From Entomortierella parvispora (Eukaryota; Mortierellomycota; Mortierellomycetes; Mortierellales; Mortierellaceae): DNA of 64,000 bases. The stretch is taken from positions 1,116,001 to 1,180,000 of the forward strand of contig OY752141.1 in NCBI GenBank assembly GCA_963573315.1. The letters run 5' to 3'. The notes beneath the pieces were generated by a model. It made no database searches. It was not told where the DNA came from and saw only the letters and a list, made by a program, of their open reading frames with translations. The position numbers and the translations under genes were made by a program. Shown piece after piece: positions 9,582-20,859 of the stretch; position 1 is the stretch's first letter; each line of letters begins with the position of its first letter.

Positions 9582-10642
9582 GACCCATCATCCAGAAGCA
9601 TCGTCTTCTTCACCCCAGGAACTTCATTTTTCACTCCTCAACTTTACTCTTTTTACTTGAACACTTCATTGAATAGCAAATAAAAAATGGGTCAAGATGA
9701 ACATTTGCGAATCGAGTTTTATTTTGCGCGACTTTGTGTCCGATCCGGTCAGTTTTTAATCTCTTGATGCTGACTCGGCTCCCTCTGGAGTCATCAAGAT
9801 CATCGTCAAAAGCCCATGGCACACTGATCTGGCTTAACGTCCATGATGGTAAAGACTTGACTTGATGTACCATCGCTTTCCAGTAACGTCTCGTACTCTT
9901 TACGATCAACTCCCTGTTTACATTCTCTTTCTGTGCTTCGCGTGCAATGCGGTCCTAGTCCTTTGCCCTCTGAGGCTTGTCTTCTACTCGACTTTAGCCA
10001 GGTGAGTCTGCACTCTGCAATATACATGAACTGTGCTTGATGGTCTGCCGTGAATCTTACTGAGCCTTAGACCTTCATCGTTCTCATGCCCTGGCTCTCC
10101 CATGTTGATCTTACGCGCCTTCATCCTCATATCCAAGGCTGGGTATCGAGTCTTTTGTTTCAGAGTTCTCACTAGAACGTAGCGTGGCAAGTTCTTGAGT
10201 ACATGCAATCATCATCTAAACCAAGGGGTGACGAGAAACTATCAGACATGAAGTTTCTGCTCACAGGTGCGGGGTTGACAGTGACTGAGAGTGTCACCTT
10301 GAAATCCCGGTAAACCTACATTGGAATGGAAATGACCAATGGTAAAGTGGCAATCTCAATGTCTGTCGCATTGCTGGAGATGGAACCAAGAAGAAGAAGT
10401 GCTGATGGCAGCGACCGTTGGAGAGTGACAGGTTGGAGGACAAAGGATGTGGATGGAGTGGTGGGGGACAGGGGAAAGCACGTGCGGAAAAAACCAAGAA
10501 CCAAAAAAAAAAAATCAAAATGAAATCGACGCGCTTCTTCTTGACCATGGATCGTTGGACTTTTTTCGGTTACACAAACAAGGCCTTTGCATGGCTTGTC
10601 CCCCCTCGGCCCCATGGCTCCAAGTGACCGCCTCTCTGCAGC
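9582..10642. other. Gene-poor stretch
   Basis: No frame with family resemblance, splice structure or signal peptide was found. Several 60-130 codon frames overlap each other on both strands and look random. Confidence 0.5.
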
Positions 10643-10650
10643 TATAAAAG
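10643..10650 (+). promoter_or_regulatory. TATA box candidate
   Basis: TATAAAAG followed by a C/T-rich stretch (CCCACTCTTCTCTTTCTTCTTC), 76 bp before the ATG at 10719. Typical fungal core promoter layout. Confidence 0.4.
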
Positions 10651-10718
10651 CGACCTCTGTCCCACTCTTCTCTTTCTTCTTCATAGATTCTATTTGATGC
10701 TCCATCGACTCTGTTGTA

Positions 10719-10835
10719 ATGACGGGGTCAGAGGACGTTAGTCCAGATATGGATGATGATGACCGTTTGCGGTTAACAAGCCTGTTATCTACATGTCTAC
10801 CTAGTGCCTCTCTGATGTCGGAAATACACCTCTGA
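10719..10835 (+). CDS. Possible 38-aa micro-ORF, unknown
   Basis: First ATG downstream of the TATA/CT block. The frame encodes 38 aa with an acidic cluster (SPDMDDDDRL) and then a Ser/Leu-rich tail. No family and no signal peptide. It may instead be the first exon of a longer unrecognised gene or non-coding RNA leader. Confidence 0.2.
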   Translation: MTGSEDVSPDMDDDDRLRLTSLLSTCLPSASLMSEIHL

Positions 10836-12258
10836 CGATGGTCAAGTCATCTATGCTATTATTTTTGGGCCTTGGCTTTACCATGGGTATGCAAGTACCC
10901 GTCGCCAGCGGTATACTATTTTTTTTTCATACAAAAAAAAAAGAGAGAGAGTGACAGGAGCGGGAATGGGTGAGAGGGAAGTGGGACAATGTGAGCTGGA
11001 TTCCCCTCACGCATGAGGTCTGCTCATGGCGGGTTTCTCATCACGGCTGTGGATGGAAGGCACTTTCTGATGAAAGAATGTGCGCTCCTTGTGAATGACA
11101 AAGAAGGAAAGGCCTCATTCCCCTAGTTCCTTCACTGGCAATGCAGTGTGAACTGGAGCCGAACCCCGAATTTTTCGCGCACTGACTTTTGGACACGGCC
11201 CTCGTGCGTCAGGTCCGCTCTACGAGAGCACAGAGCACTACAGTAAGCATAGCCGCTGCAACCAATGGAGATTAGGAAATGAACATGGCATGCGCGCTGA
11301 CCTTTTCTCCATAGCTTTTAATCATTAGACAATGCATGATACAACATCCGAGCAGGGGGACAGATGTGAACGAGCTGGACCGCGTTCCTTGGGCAATCTC
11401 TTTCTTTGCAACACATTTCTTGCAGTCTTCGTTGTTCCTGACGCGTTCCATCAGTCTCCACTGTCCTCTGAAAATTGTGTCCGTTCGTCGTTACATCCTT
11501 GCTGTTCTTCCTGTAAACCGGTGAAACGAGCGACTGAATTCTAAGGACTGAAGCAACATTTCCCAGGTGCCTTGGGAAAAAAGCCGATTGCTTCTAACTG
11601 TGCCTGTCATTAGTCCTGCATCAGTCAACATCATGTCGATTCGCTGCTTGCCTTACTGGTCCTGATGGGGATCGAGGTGGCGACCAAAGCTGCGCTTGTC
11701 CTGGCTATTCTGATAGTTCCCGATCTCTTGACACCGAGGAGTACAATCTAACCCGAGCGCCGGTATTCCAGAGGCTTAAAGTGACCTTCTACTCATATTG
11801 GCGATCAAGATGGTAGTTCGATCTAAGGCTTCTATTCCATCCGCATCTCCAAGATGAATGCTAAAGCTGTCATAGAAAGCAGACAGGGCAAGAAGAGAAA
11901 TCCTTGTCTGTTGATTGAATCCAAGTTGATCGGTTTTATTCGGGTAGGTTTGGTCTAGACTGAGGGATCGAGTCTAATGACGATGGATTCTTTGCCCCTG
12001 TCGAATAGGTTGTTCCTGAGTGGGTCTATATGAGCAATGAAAGACGGGAAGGTGAGTAAAAACAAAACAAAACAAAAACCGGCCTCGCCAGTGGATATGA
12101 ATATACACCTACAGCGCTATTCATCATCTTTTGCTTGAGGTCGACTATAAAAAACAAAAACAGAAAACAAAACACAGGAGCAGAGGAGCGTTAGATTTGT
12201 CTTGTCAGGGTGTTGTTTCTCCATGTCCTCGAACAAAACCATTGAGCATGGAAGGGCC
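10836..12258. other. Gene-poor stretch
   Basis: Nothing coding could be supported. The right end is probably the 3' flank of the AKTIP-like gene that ends at 12259. Confidence 0.5.
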
Positions 12259-13687
12259 CTAATTACCAAACTCCTGTTCTGAAAGCGGTCCAAATTTGAT
12301 CGTGTTGTGGTTTGGGAAATTGTTGTACAGATGCGATTCCGTGATGGAGAGCTGCGCCCACTGCTGTGCCAATTTTGCAAAAATATTGTTCTCGTTTCGG
12401 TACCTAATTTCGAATAGATCCGCCAAAAGTAAGCGGAAACAAGAATATTAGCGGTCGAAAAGATGGATCGTGCAAAAAAATAATGTAGACGCCTCGCCTC
12501 AAGTTTAAAATAAACGGGGTACGCACATGCGGTATGCCTCCTTGTTAACAGCTTGTTTTTCTTGAACTGTATCCAGTACACACTTCTTGAATGCTGCCTT
12601 TATAAAGTGCAGAACATGGAAAAGATAGTCCCGATGGGGTCGCCACTGCGGGAACTGGTACTGCAAAGCCAAGTATCCATGGTTGTCGATCAAAGGGTGG
12701 AACGAGGTGTCCGTCAGGAACTGGACTACTGGCCGGCGATCTGGGTATTCCTGAGGAATGATCAGCTGGAACTTGAAGACCGCGTTGCGATAGTAGCCTT
12801 TGTGAACAAAGAGCGTCCCGAACCACACTATTTTTGCAAGTGAGATTAAAAAATAAGAAAACACGAAAAGAAATCCAGCAGGGGGGTTGAGTGGACTTGA
12901 TCGACCTGACAGATCCCATGTGTTGGTCAGAATTGGAATGCCCTTGAACCCCTGGATGCTCCTCGACGACGCTGTGGCCAGTCCAAACCCAAAGATCCTG
13001 CAGCTGCTGAGTGAGGACTGACTGACCAACTGACAGTGACTGACTGACGTATCCCATGACTAGTATCATCGTTGCTTCTGCCACAATCCATGATTATCCG
13101 CTCCTGATTCCTGTTTCTCTCATTCGTATGCCTGAGTGTGTGTCCACGTCGTCTGCCTGGGTAAACGTACAGTTCAAATTATCTGTTGCAGGCATAACAT
13201 AGAGTCCCGATGGGCAATGATGGGGGTTTCTGAGATTCGAGCTAGATGGACAAAAAGGTACCAAGGTAGCAACAGGTCAGAGGTCAGGTCTTTTCTTTTA
13301 CCAGACTACCACAAGCATAAAAAGCAGGAATAAGATAAACGCGAACGCCATTCCATCCAAAACGCGCGGTGCCGAAAGCACGTACAACTCAATGGTCAGT
13401 TCGTATTTACGAAAAAAGTCAGAGTAGAGTTGAGGCCTGGCAGCAGTGGCAGGCCTGGCCATCCCTCCCGCAGCCTGTGTGGCCTGTTGTTGCTGTTGCT
13501 GCTGGCGCTGTGAATATTCCTGCTCTGGATGGAGGTGGTTATCGTGGGCCTGGTGTTGAAAAGTGGAGGGGGCAAGCGAGGCATGGTGCTGAGGTTGCGG
13601 GTGCAAGATCTGCGGGTGCTGGTGCGAGGATGCGCTCCCTCCCATGGCGGCACTGGTTGTCCTGGATCGAGGTTGAAAGATGTTCAT
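12259..13687 (-). CDS. AKTIP/FTS-like inactive E2 (UBC-fold) protein
   Basis: Four exons on the minus strand: 13687-13386, 12997-12906, 12827-12527 and 12403-12259, about 279 aa, all junctions phase-consistent. The N-terminal ~85 residues are disordered and Gln/His-rich, then YSDFFRKYELTIE. A UBC fold follows: VWFGTLFVHKGYYRNAVF, the YPD motif (IPQEYPDRRP), and FHPLIDNHGYL where active E2s carry the catalytic Cys. It ends with a helix containing FPQWRPHRDYLFHVL. This matches the AKTIP/Fused-toes family, non-catalytic E2 variants that act with Hook proteins on dynein cargo and vesicle trafficking. The exon-2 acceptor is uncertain: CTGCAG at 12998 fits phase, but a site nearer 12960 would remove about 13 residues and align better with AKTIP. 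Confidence 0.75.
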
Positions 13688-14248
13688 TGAAGGAATGAAT
13701 GCGAGGGAGGGAAGGAATGGGCCAGGTGCTGGAGGCAAAGGGATGCGCTGCAAGAACAGAGACAGAGGAAAAAAAAAAAAAAAAAAAAAAAGGGACAGGG
13801 CAGGGCAGGGCAAAGCAGGGGAATGGAGTGGAGGTGGAGTGGGGAAAAGGGGTGGCGAAGGGATGGATGGAAGGGATGGGATGGATGCACAAGGACAAGG
13901 AAAAGGGATGGCGGGATGATGAAAAGGATGGAAGGAAGGAAAGAGAAAAAGAGGGAGAGAGCGGAGCATCAGGGTGCATGCATGCATCTCCAGGAGGGAG
14001 GCGCTCATTGCTCTTGCACCTCACGGGGGGGCACACTGTGAAGAACAGCCGGAGCAGAGATATGAACAGGAACGGGACACAGGGACATAGAACAGGAACA
14101 GCAACAGGAACAACAGGAACACAGAGACTAGAGGCACGGTCGGTCGGTTGCATGGACCCACGACAGGACTCAGACCAGACTCGCTCCCTTCCTTGTTTGG
14201 GTCTGTCGTCTGTCTGTTCGTTGCTTCCTTTGCCCTCTTGCTTCCTTT

Positions 14249-14282
<34 letters not shown>

Positions 14283-14350
14283 GTCCCTTCTCTTTCTTTT
14301 CACATCTCTCCCTCCCTCCCCACTCCAATCCCCACCCACCCTCCTCTCGC
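13688..14350. promoter_or_regulatory. Divergent upstream region of the AKTIP-like and GGT genes
   Basis: 663 bp between two start codons pointing away from each other. It contains a 22-bp poly-A/T tract (13771-13792), purine-rich runs on the + strand and a CT-rich leader (CTCTCTCTCTCTTTCTC) just before the GGT ATG. Frames here are low-complexity artefacts. Confidence 0.45.
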
Positions 14351-16645
14351 ATGGCACACAGCCTATCTGCCGCTGAGCTCGGTCATGGCAACGGGGCCAA
14401 CCCAAGGCACCCGATCGATGGTGCCCAGGAATCCTCGCCCTTACTCGCAAGAAGTAACCCCTCCGGCTCCCCAGCTGCCAACAAAAGACTTGGCACTGGT
14501 CCAAGCAACACCAACAGCAACGGCAACAACAGCAGCAGCAACCCCGCCAAACGGTCGCTATCAGAACATGCCCGCAAAAAGATCATCTTCACCCTTACCA
14601 CCATCTCGGGTGTCTTGCTCGTGGTCCTGGCCGTCACCTTGGTCTCCAAGCTTGGTGCTCCTCCTGGTAACGAGACTCGCCTCGAAAGGGACTTTGCAGC
14701 CTTGAATACTTCATCACTGCCAGCTGACACAGACTCTCCACTCTCGCCACAGTCATAGAAAAGAACACGCCCACGTTGATCAGGGCAAAGCATGGCGTGG
14801 TTGCAGCCGAAGAAATCCACTGCTCCGAAATCGGCATCGAAGGTATTACACGGTCCAGGAGGTTGTTGTGTCTCGCGTCAGTCATCATCCCCCCTCCCCC
14901 TGAAATCGTTAATTGCCACAGGTCCTCAACCCCCCGATTTTTTTTTCCTTTCTTTGGTTTCCTTTTTTCTCTGTACTTAGTGCTCAAGGAGGGCGGGAAC
15001 GCTGTAGATGCTGCCATCGCGTCTTGTCTCTGCATCGGCACCGTCAACTCTTTCTCTGCCGGTATTGGTGGAGGAGGCTTTATGGTCATCCGACTCCCTA
15101 ATGGAACTGTGGAAACGATCGACTTTCGGGAGACGGCCCCTGCTGCATCCTCCCCAACAATGTTCAAAGACGACCCTATCCTTGCTCAAACAGGAGGTCT
15201 AGCCGTGGCAGTGCCAGGCGAGATTCGTGGATTGGAGTTGGCGCACAAACGGCACGGCAAGTTACCCTGGGAAAGACTCTTTGCCCCAGCAGTCAAGTTG
15301 GCGCGGGGGGGATGGGCAGTTGGACCCGAGCTGGCGAGACGACTACAGCTAGCCAAAGTCTTGATTGAGAGCGTGCCAGAGTGGTCCCATGTCTTTGCTC
15401 AAGATGGCGTTGCCTTGAGGGAGGGACAATGGATCAAACGCGAGGCACTGGCCAATACACTGGAAGCCATTGGAACAAAGGGGGCGGATGCCTTCTACAC
15501 GGGCAGGATTGCACAGACGATGGTGGACCATGTCCAGAAGAATGGAGGAATTCTGACCATGAAGGACATGCGGGACTATAAGGCCTTGGTCAAAGAGCCT
15601 GTTGTCGGATTCTATCAGGGAAGAAAGGTCTACACTTCAACGGCACCAACCAGTGGTCCGGCTTTGATCAGCATCTTGAATATCTTGGAGCGCTACAACG
15701 TCGGCAAGTCGGCAGATTATGCCAACGTCGACACGCATCGCCTGGTCGAGGCCATGAAATGTAAGTGAGGGGTCAGCCCCCAACTGAAAAACAAGAACTT
15801 ACCGTTGTCCCCTGCAGCAAATTTTATGCACCATGTGCGCTTGATTGCAGTTGCACTGACGCTCCTGCCTCTTCTTCATTCCTTTGGGCACAGTTGGATT
15901 CGCGCAACGAACCGAACTCGGTGACCCAGACTTCACCGACTTGGAAGAAAAGATCCAGAACATGATGTCCAAGGATACAGCCGCTTCTATCCGTGCCAAT
16001 ATCTCGGATACACACACCTTCCCAGTGGAATACTACCATCCTCATTGGGGCCCAATTGAGAACCATGGTACGACCCATCTCTCTACTGTGGATAAAGACG
16101 ATATGGCCGTCGCGCTGACATCGACCGTGAACCTGCTGTTTGGATCCAAGCTCCTTGATCCCCAATCAGGAGTGATCTTGAACGACGAAATGGACGATTT
16201 CTCGATCCCTGGACGCGCGAACGCGTTCGGGCTGTTGCCTTCGCCCTTCAACTATCCCGAGCCCGGCAAGAGACCGCTGTCGTCATGTGTACCGACGATT
16301 GTAGAGAGCGATGGTCGATTTGAGATGTCCCTGGGAGGTAGTGGCGGATCCAGGATCTTGACGGCGGTACTGCAGACAATGTTGAGCGTTTACAACTATG
16401 ACCTGGATGTGATGGAGGCAATTGAGCGCCCGAGGATTCACCACCAGTTGATGCCGAACGTGGTGGACATTGAAGTTGGGTACCCACAGACGGAGATTGA
16501 GTTTCTGCGACGGGCGGGCCATAATGTCACGCTGTTTGACCGGGCACTGGCAAAGGCCGAGATCCAGGTGGTGATGCGGCAACAGGACGGATTCGTGTAC
16601 GGTTCGAGCGACACACGCAAACATGGTGTTGCAGCAGGGTACTAA
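14351..16645 (+). CDS. Gamma-glutamyltransferase (glutathione hydrolase), type II membrane-anchored
   Basis: Four exons: 14351-14666, 14753-14842, 14981-15760 and 15894-16645, giving about 645 aa. A Ser/Asn-rich N-terminus precedes one membrane segment (about residues 78-98, FTLTTISGVLLVVLAVTLV). The GGT fold follows: ILKQGGNAVDAA-like VLKEGGNAVDAAIAS, SFSAGIGGGGFMV and FRETAP. The small subunit begins at G-T-T-H-L-S, where the first Thr (about T455) is the predicted autoprocessing residue and nucleophile. Further motifs are FGSKLLDPQSGVILNDEMDDFS, PGKRPLSSCVPTIV and LGGSGGSRIL. The enzyme cleaves the gamma-glutamyl bond of glutathione and its conjugates, at the vacuole or cell surface. Intron 1 removes an in-frame stop at 14756. 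All key residues are present. Confidence 0.93.
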
Positions 16646-17210
16646 AAATGAAATGTAATGGGGTGATGTGAAAATAAAAAATAACTTGGGGGAGAACAAA
16701 AACAAAAACAAAGAAAAAAAAGAAAAAAAAAGTGATGATCCGCACACTGTCTGCATGCACGGTCAAACAAACAACGCAAATTTACGGTTCCAAGGTTGAG
16801 CACCACCTGGCCATCCACATGGACATGGCGTGGGGGCATATCGTCGATGGACAGCGGCGATGACAACGACGACGGGTGGGCGAGGATGGCTTTTGGTCGT
16901 TGAAGTCACTCCCCCTGTTTTGAAGGAGAGACAGAGAAGGAAGGAGGGAAGGGTAAGAAGAAGAAGCCAACATTGGAGTGTTGCTGCCCCAAAGAGGCAC
17001 GCATCCTCACTCACCCAGGGGATGGGCGGATGGATGGAGGCCGCTTTTTAGTTCCTTCTCTTTCCAATCTCTTGTCCCACTCACTCTCTCGCTCTCTCTC
17101 CCGCCTTCTCTTCCTCATTCCATCCATCCATCCATCCACCCAACCACATCGACATCATCACCCTTCCCTCTCCCTCGCTGCCATCTAGGAATCCCCTCCC
17201 CTCGCCCCGC
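16646..17210. other. Intergenic: GGT 3' flank and LRR gene promoter
   Basis: Contains an A-rich run at 16695-16731 and CT-rich, TCCA-repeated leader (CATCCATCCATCCATCCA at 17120-17140) ahead of the ATG at 17211. No gene seen. Confidence 0.5.
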
Positions 17211-20174
17211 ATGGACAAACCCATCAGCGGCGACAAGTACGTCCGCACCCTCTCGCACTACCTTCGCTCTAACCAGCGAAGGCTTTTGCCGCCAACACCC
17301 CTCCCGCCACCATCCCTCCCGCAAACAGCATCCTCGGCTGCAGCTGCCAATGCACGAACCTTTGTCACCCCAGGCGACCCCATGGCTGCTGCCTATGCTG
17401 GCATGGTCGAGTCCTTCTGGAGCGTCACCGCCGCCGTCGTCAGCTCCGTCACCCCAACTTCGCTCAACCCCGCAGCAACAGAGGACCCTATCCAGACCCG
17501 CGAGCGTGAGCTCTATGCTGGAGCATGGGACGGCACGGGCGCCGTGTTTCCAGAGGCCAGTCCTATTGAACGGCCGCAACTTCAGAACATGATGCGCTCA
17601 CCCACTCTGCCTCTCGACCTATATTACCTTCTGTACCTCCTGGAACGATACGAGCAAGTCGGCATCGACCTCGATGGCTGGACTGGTACAGCGGCGAGGA
17701 CCGTGGGAGACTCGAATCCGCGTGTCCTTGTCGAGGGCAAAGACGCGGCGAACGGCTACTCATCTTTCCCTCCACCGGCAAACGGAACGCCTTCGGACAG
17801 GCCAGAGTCCATCCGGTCCTTCTCGTCCACGGCCCTGTCCACACTGACTCTGATCACGGGCTGGAAGCAGTGGTCCAACGCAGCGTCCTCCAGTAACAAC
17901 AATGTCTCCATCGCGGATGATGTTCACTTTATTCACGGCTTCTTGAAGCAGGTTCCCAGTCTGCGACTCGTGGCCAAGATACCACCTGGGGACCATGTGC
18001 AGGGTCGAGGAAGGATCGAAGGATATAACGCTGATGCTCTCTTGACGCTCTTTAACCATGGACACGCTGTCCTTTCAGAGGACGATGTTTCCGCCAAACC
18101 GTCGCTACTCTTGCTGCCTTTGCCCGCCGCCTTCCCCGCGCTGACACACTTGGAGCTTCACAAGATTCCTCCAGACTGCATCGAAGGCTGGGAAACACTT
18201 ATGCTCCAGCTTCAATCCTTGGTTGTTATTCAGGGCAAGATTGACGATGTCCACGATATTGTGGTCACCGCAGTAGTAAACAGCGAGCGGAGGCGTCGCT
18301 TGAGACTAGCAAAGGAGCTAGACCGGGCCGTGCAGATCAAACAGGAGCAGCAAGAGGCACTTCGGGACGCGTCTTCCACCACATTGCAACAGGACTTTGC
18401 TAATGGAGGTACACAAGAGGAGGAGGTCAGTAAGGTACAGGAAGAGGTGGAAGAAGACGACGCTCGGATCCTTGCATCTCTCAAGATGTGGCCAGTCCTG
18501 ACCAACCTTTCGCTATCAGACAACTCATTCCCTACACTGGCCCACAGCGACACATTTGCCTATACTCAATCGGTCACGAATCTGGATCTCTCACACAATC
18601 TTCTATTATCTCCACCAACGGGTCTCATTCACCTGCACAACATGAGGCAGCTGAACCTTTCCTACAACATGATTGCGGGTGTTCAAACAATTTACCAAAT
18701 CTTGGGCAACATTACTTCTCTGGATCTACGAAGCAATCGACTCGAGAGTCTGTCGGGACTAGAGCGGCTATGGAATCTGGAAAAAGTAGACGTTCGTGAG
18801 AATCATTTGGATGACGCCTCTGAAGTAGGCCGCCTGGCTGCGCTTCCTGGCATCCGCGAGGTTTGGTCGGACCGCAATCCATTTTGCTTTATTCAGGTAT
18901 ATGAGCGATGACTTGGAGAATATCTTGCGTTTGTTTCGATTTGTGATCTGTCATAAATGCCTCAGTCGATCTCATACCCCGTTCGTTATTGTTAGCCAAA
19001 GTACAGGATCGAGATTTTGGCAGTTTTTAAAGCTAATGGCCACAATCTACTCTTGGATGGAACCTTCGCCTCCTTTAATGAGAAACGTGTATTGTCGAAT
19101 ATGAGTCCGACATCCTTTGCCGCCTCGATGGCCAACGTTGCAAATATACCCGCAGCCTCAGCACCAGTAGCTACGTTCGCCAAGGATCTGTCGCCTCATC
19201 TTCACATTCACCGTCCTCAGCCTATCCGGCCCCATCACGAACACTCTCGTTCTCAATCCGCTGCAGAAGATGCAGCTTTGGCCGCCACAGTCAAATCTGC
19301 AGCAGGACAAACCTCGCAATCACCAGTCAACAAACTTGTCAAGAGGAAGCTCATGAAGTCAACCAAGAGTTCCAAGCGAGTTGTACATCTGGACGACGGC
19401 GACTATGACAGGGCAATGGAGGACAATGCCGATACTGGGGTTAAAGGATTAGAGAGTTTGATGAGCGAGGACGAAGAGCTGACAGGACCGACAGTCAAGT
19501 TCTCTTCCAACGTTCTAGGCTCCCCGGCGGCAATTGTCAAGAAGAAGAAGAAAAAGTCGTCCAAGACCACTGTTTCCACAACAGCAGCTGATGCGTCCGC
19601 CGCCGCAGATTACAATGGCTCAGCACTTGTTGGTGGAAATGGGGCGGCGCCCGTCGAGGGTCAGGGGTCGCCAGTCTTGAAGGAAAAAGTCAAACGCAGG
19701 GTACCCAAGAAGAAGAGCGCTCCTCCGGCGAATGTGACGTTCGCTGCCGAGTCGGAAAAGGGACAGGAGGATGACGCTTCCGTTGACCATTCACTCTGCA
19801 GGGACAACCACCATGTGCACCGATTGGCACATCTGGAGAAATCCATGGCAACAATTCAGTTGGAGCGGGCGACCTCTCCCGTCCCCGGAGCGTCTTCTAA
19901 CCACACACGACAACCGTCCCGAGGAATCTTGAAGAGGGCTGGAACGATGGCTCCAGATTATGGACGAACAGGAGCGATCTCACCAGTTCCTCAACGACCC
20001 TCGTCTCCGATCGGATCCTTTTGTTCGGACGATGGCGCGGCCGATGGTTACAGACGGCGAATTCAGGCGATGCGAAGCGAGGCTGGGCACAATTGGCTCA
20101 TGGTGCTAGCCGAAATGAATGCTGATACCAAGCCGGACCAAGACCAGGCCCCTGGCTTCCCTGTGCAGAGATAA
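17211..20174 (+). CDS. Leucine-rich-repeat protein resembling STK11IP-type LRR proteins
   Basis: Two exons, 17211-18896 and 18996-20174 (99-nt intron GTATAT...GTTAG, phase 0), predict 954 aa. The N-terminal ~400 residues are poorly conserved with Pro/Ala-rich parts. A coiled, charged stretch (SERRRRLRLAKELDRAVQIKQEQQEA region) precedes five to six regular LRRs (LTNLSLSDN, VTNLDLSHN, MRQLNLSYN, ITSLDLRSN, LEKVDVREN). The LRR cap reads WSDRNPFCFIQ-PKYRIEILAVF and ends in LLLDG, an arrangement seen in STK11IP/nischarin-type proteins and fungal relatives. The C-terminal third is basic and disordered with Lys runs (KKKKKK) and Ser-Pro sites. Likely a scaffold, with the precise role unknown. The STK11IP likeness rests on the cap only. 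Confidence 0.75.
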
Positions 20175-20859
20175 ACGCAGCAGCAATAAACGCTTTTCAA
20201 AAAAAAACCCCCCTTGATCGCGTGCTGCGCGGGACAGAGCAGCAATTTCAATGCGGAGTCAGAAAGCTCTCTCTCTCTCTCGCTGCATCCCACGCGTTTC
20301 TGTTCCATCCACCCGCTGAGTGTTTATAGAAAGCTGTTTTGTGACAGGAGCGCAGGGGTTATGTCGGATGAATGTTCTTTCAAAGTGCATGGCCCCGACA
20401 AGATGGGGAAGGAATGGAAGGATGGACTAACAGGGTCCGTGGGGCCAAGTTGGGCATAGCTGACAAAGAGCGTAGAGCGTAATGACTAGCCGGGGATCGC
20501 CTCCTCCTTCAACCATCAAGGACCACACCACAGCCAGGAATGGATGTTCCATCAGACCATCACCCCAACGATGCACACGGATGAACATCACGACTGGCGG
20601 CACTGACTATTGTTTGCAAGAGGTTACAGCCAGTGGAGGACAGCCAGTGGAGGAAACCACGGCATTTCACGCCAATACATTGTCCCTTTTTTATTGTTCT
20701 GTTCTTTTTTTGTTTCTCTCCTCTAATTGTTTCTTTCTCTCATCGTTTCTTCCTCTCGTCGTCCCTTCTTCCCCTATCAGCCATACAGTGCCCGAGGGCC
20801 GATAGCCTCCCTCTCTCCCCTTCTTCACTTCTGCTCCCTCTCTTCTTGTACCCTCGACC
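20175..20859. other. Intergenic: LRR gene 3' flank and MUT-7-like gene leader
   Basis: Contains AATAAA at about 20185 just after the LRR stop and a long C/T-rich leader (20680-20855) before the ATG at 20860. Small frames inside are not supported. Confidence 0.5.

Noticed and set aside
12117-12581. 154-codon minus frame overlapping the AKTIP 3' exons
   Set aside because: Out of frame with the UBC domain; the spliced frame gives the family-like tail.
13539-14504. Long minus-strand frames (321 and 236 codons) over the AKTIP/GGT upstream region
   Set aside because: They run through poly-T and CT-rich DNA, and overlap the AKTIP-like first exon or the GGT first exon in wrong frames.
20361-20459. 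32-codon frame MSDECSFKV...
   Set aside because: No promoter-like sequence and no conserved feature; sits in a leader region.
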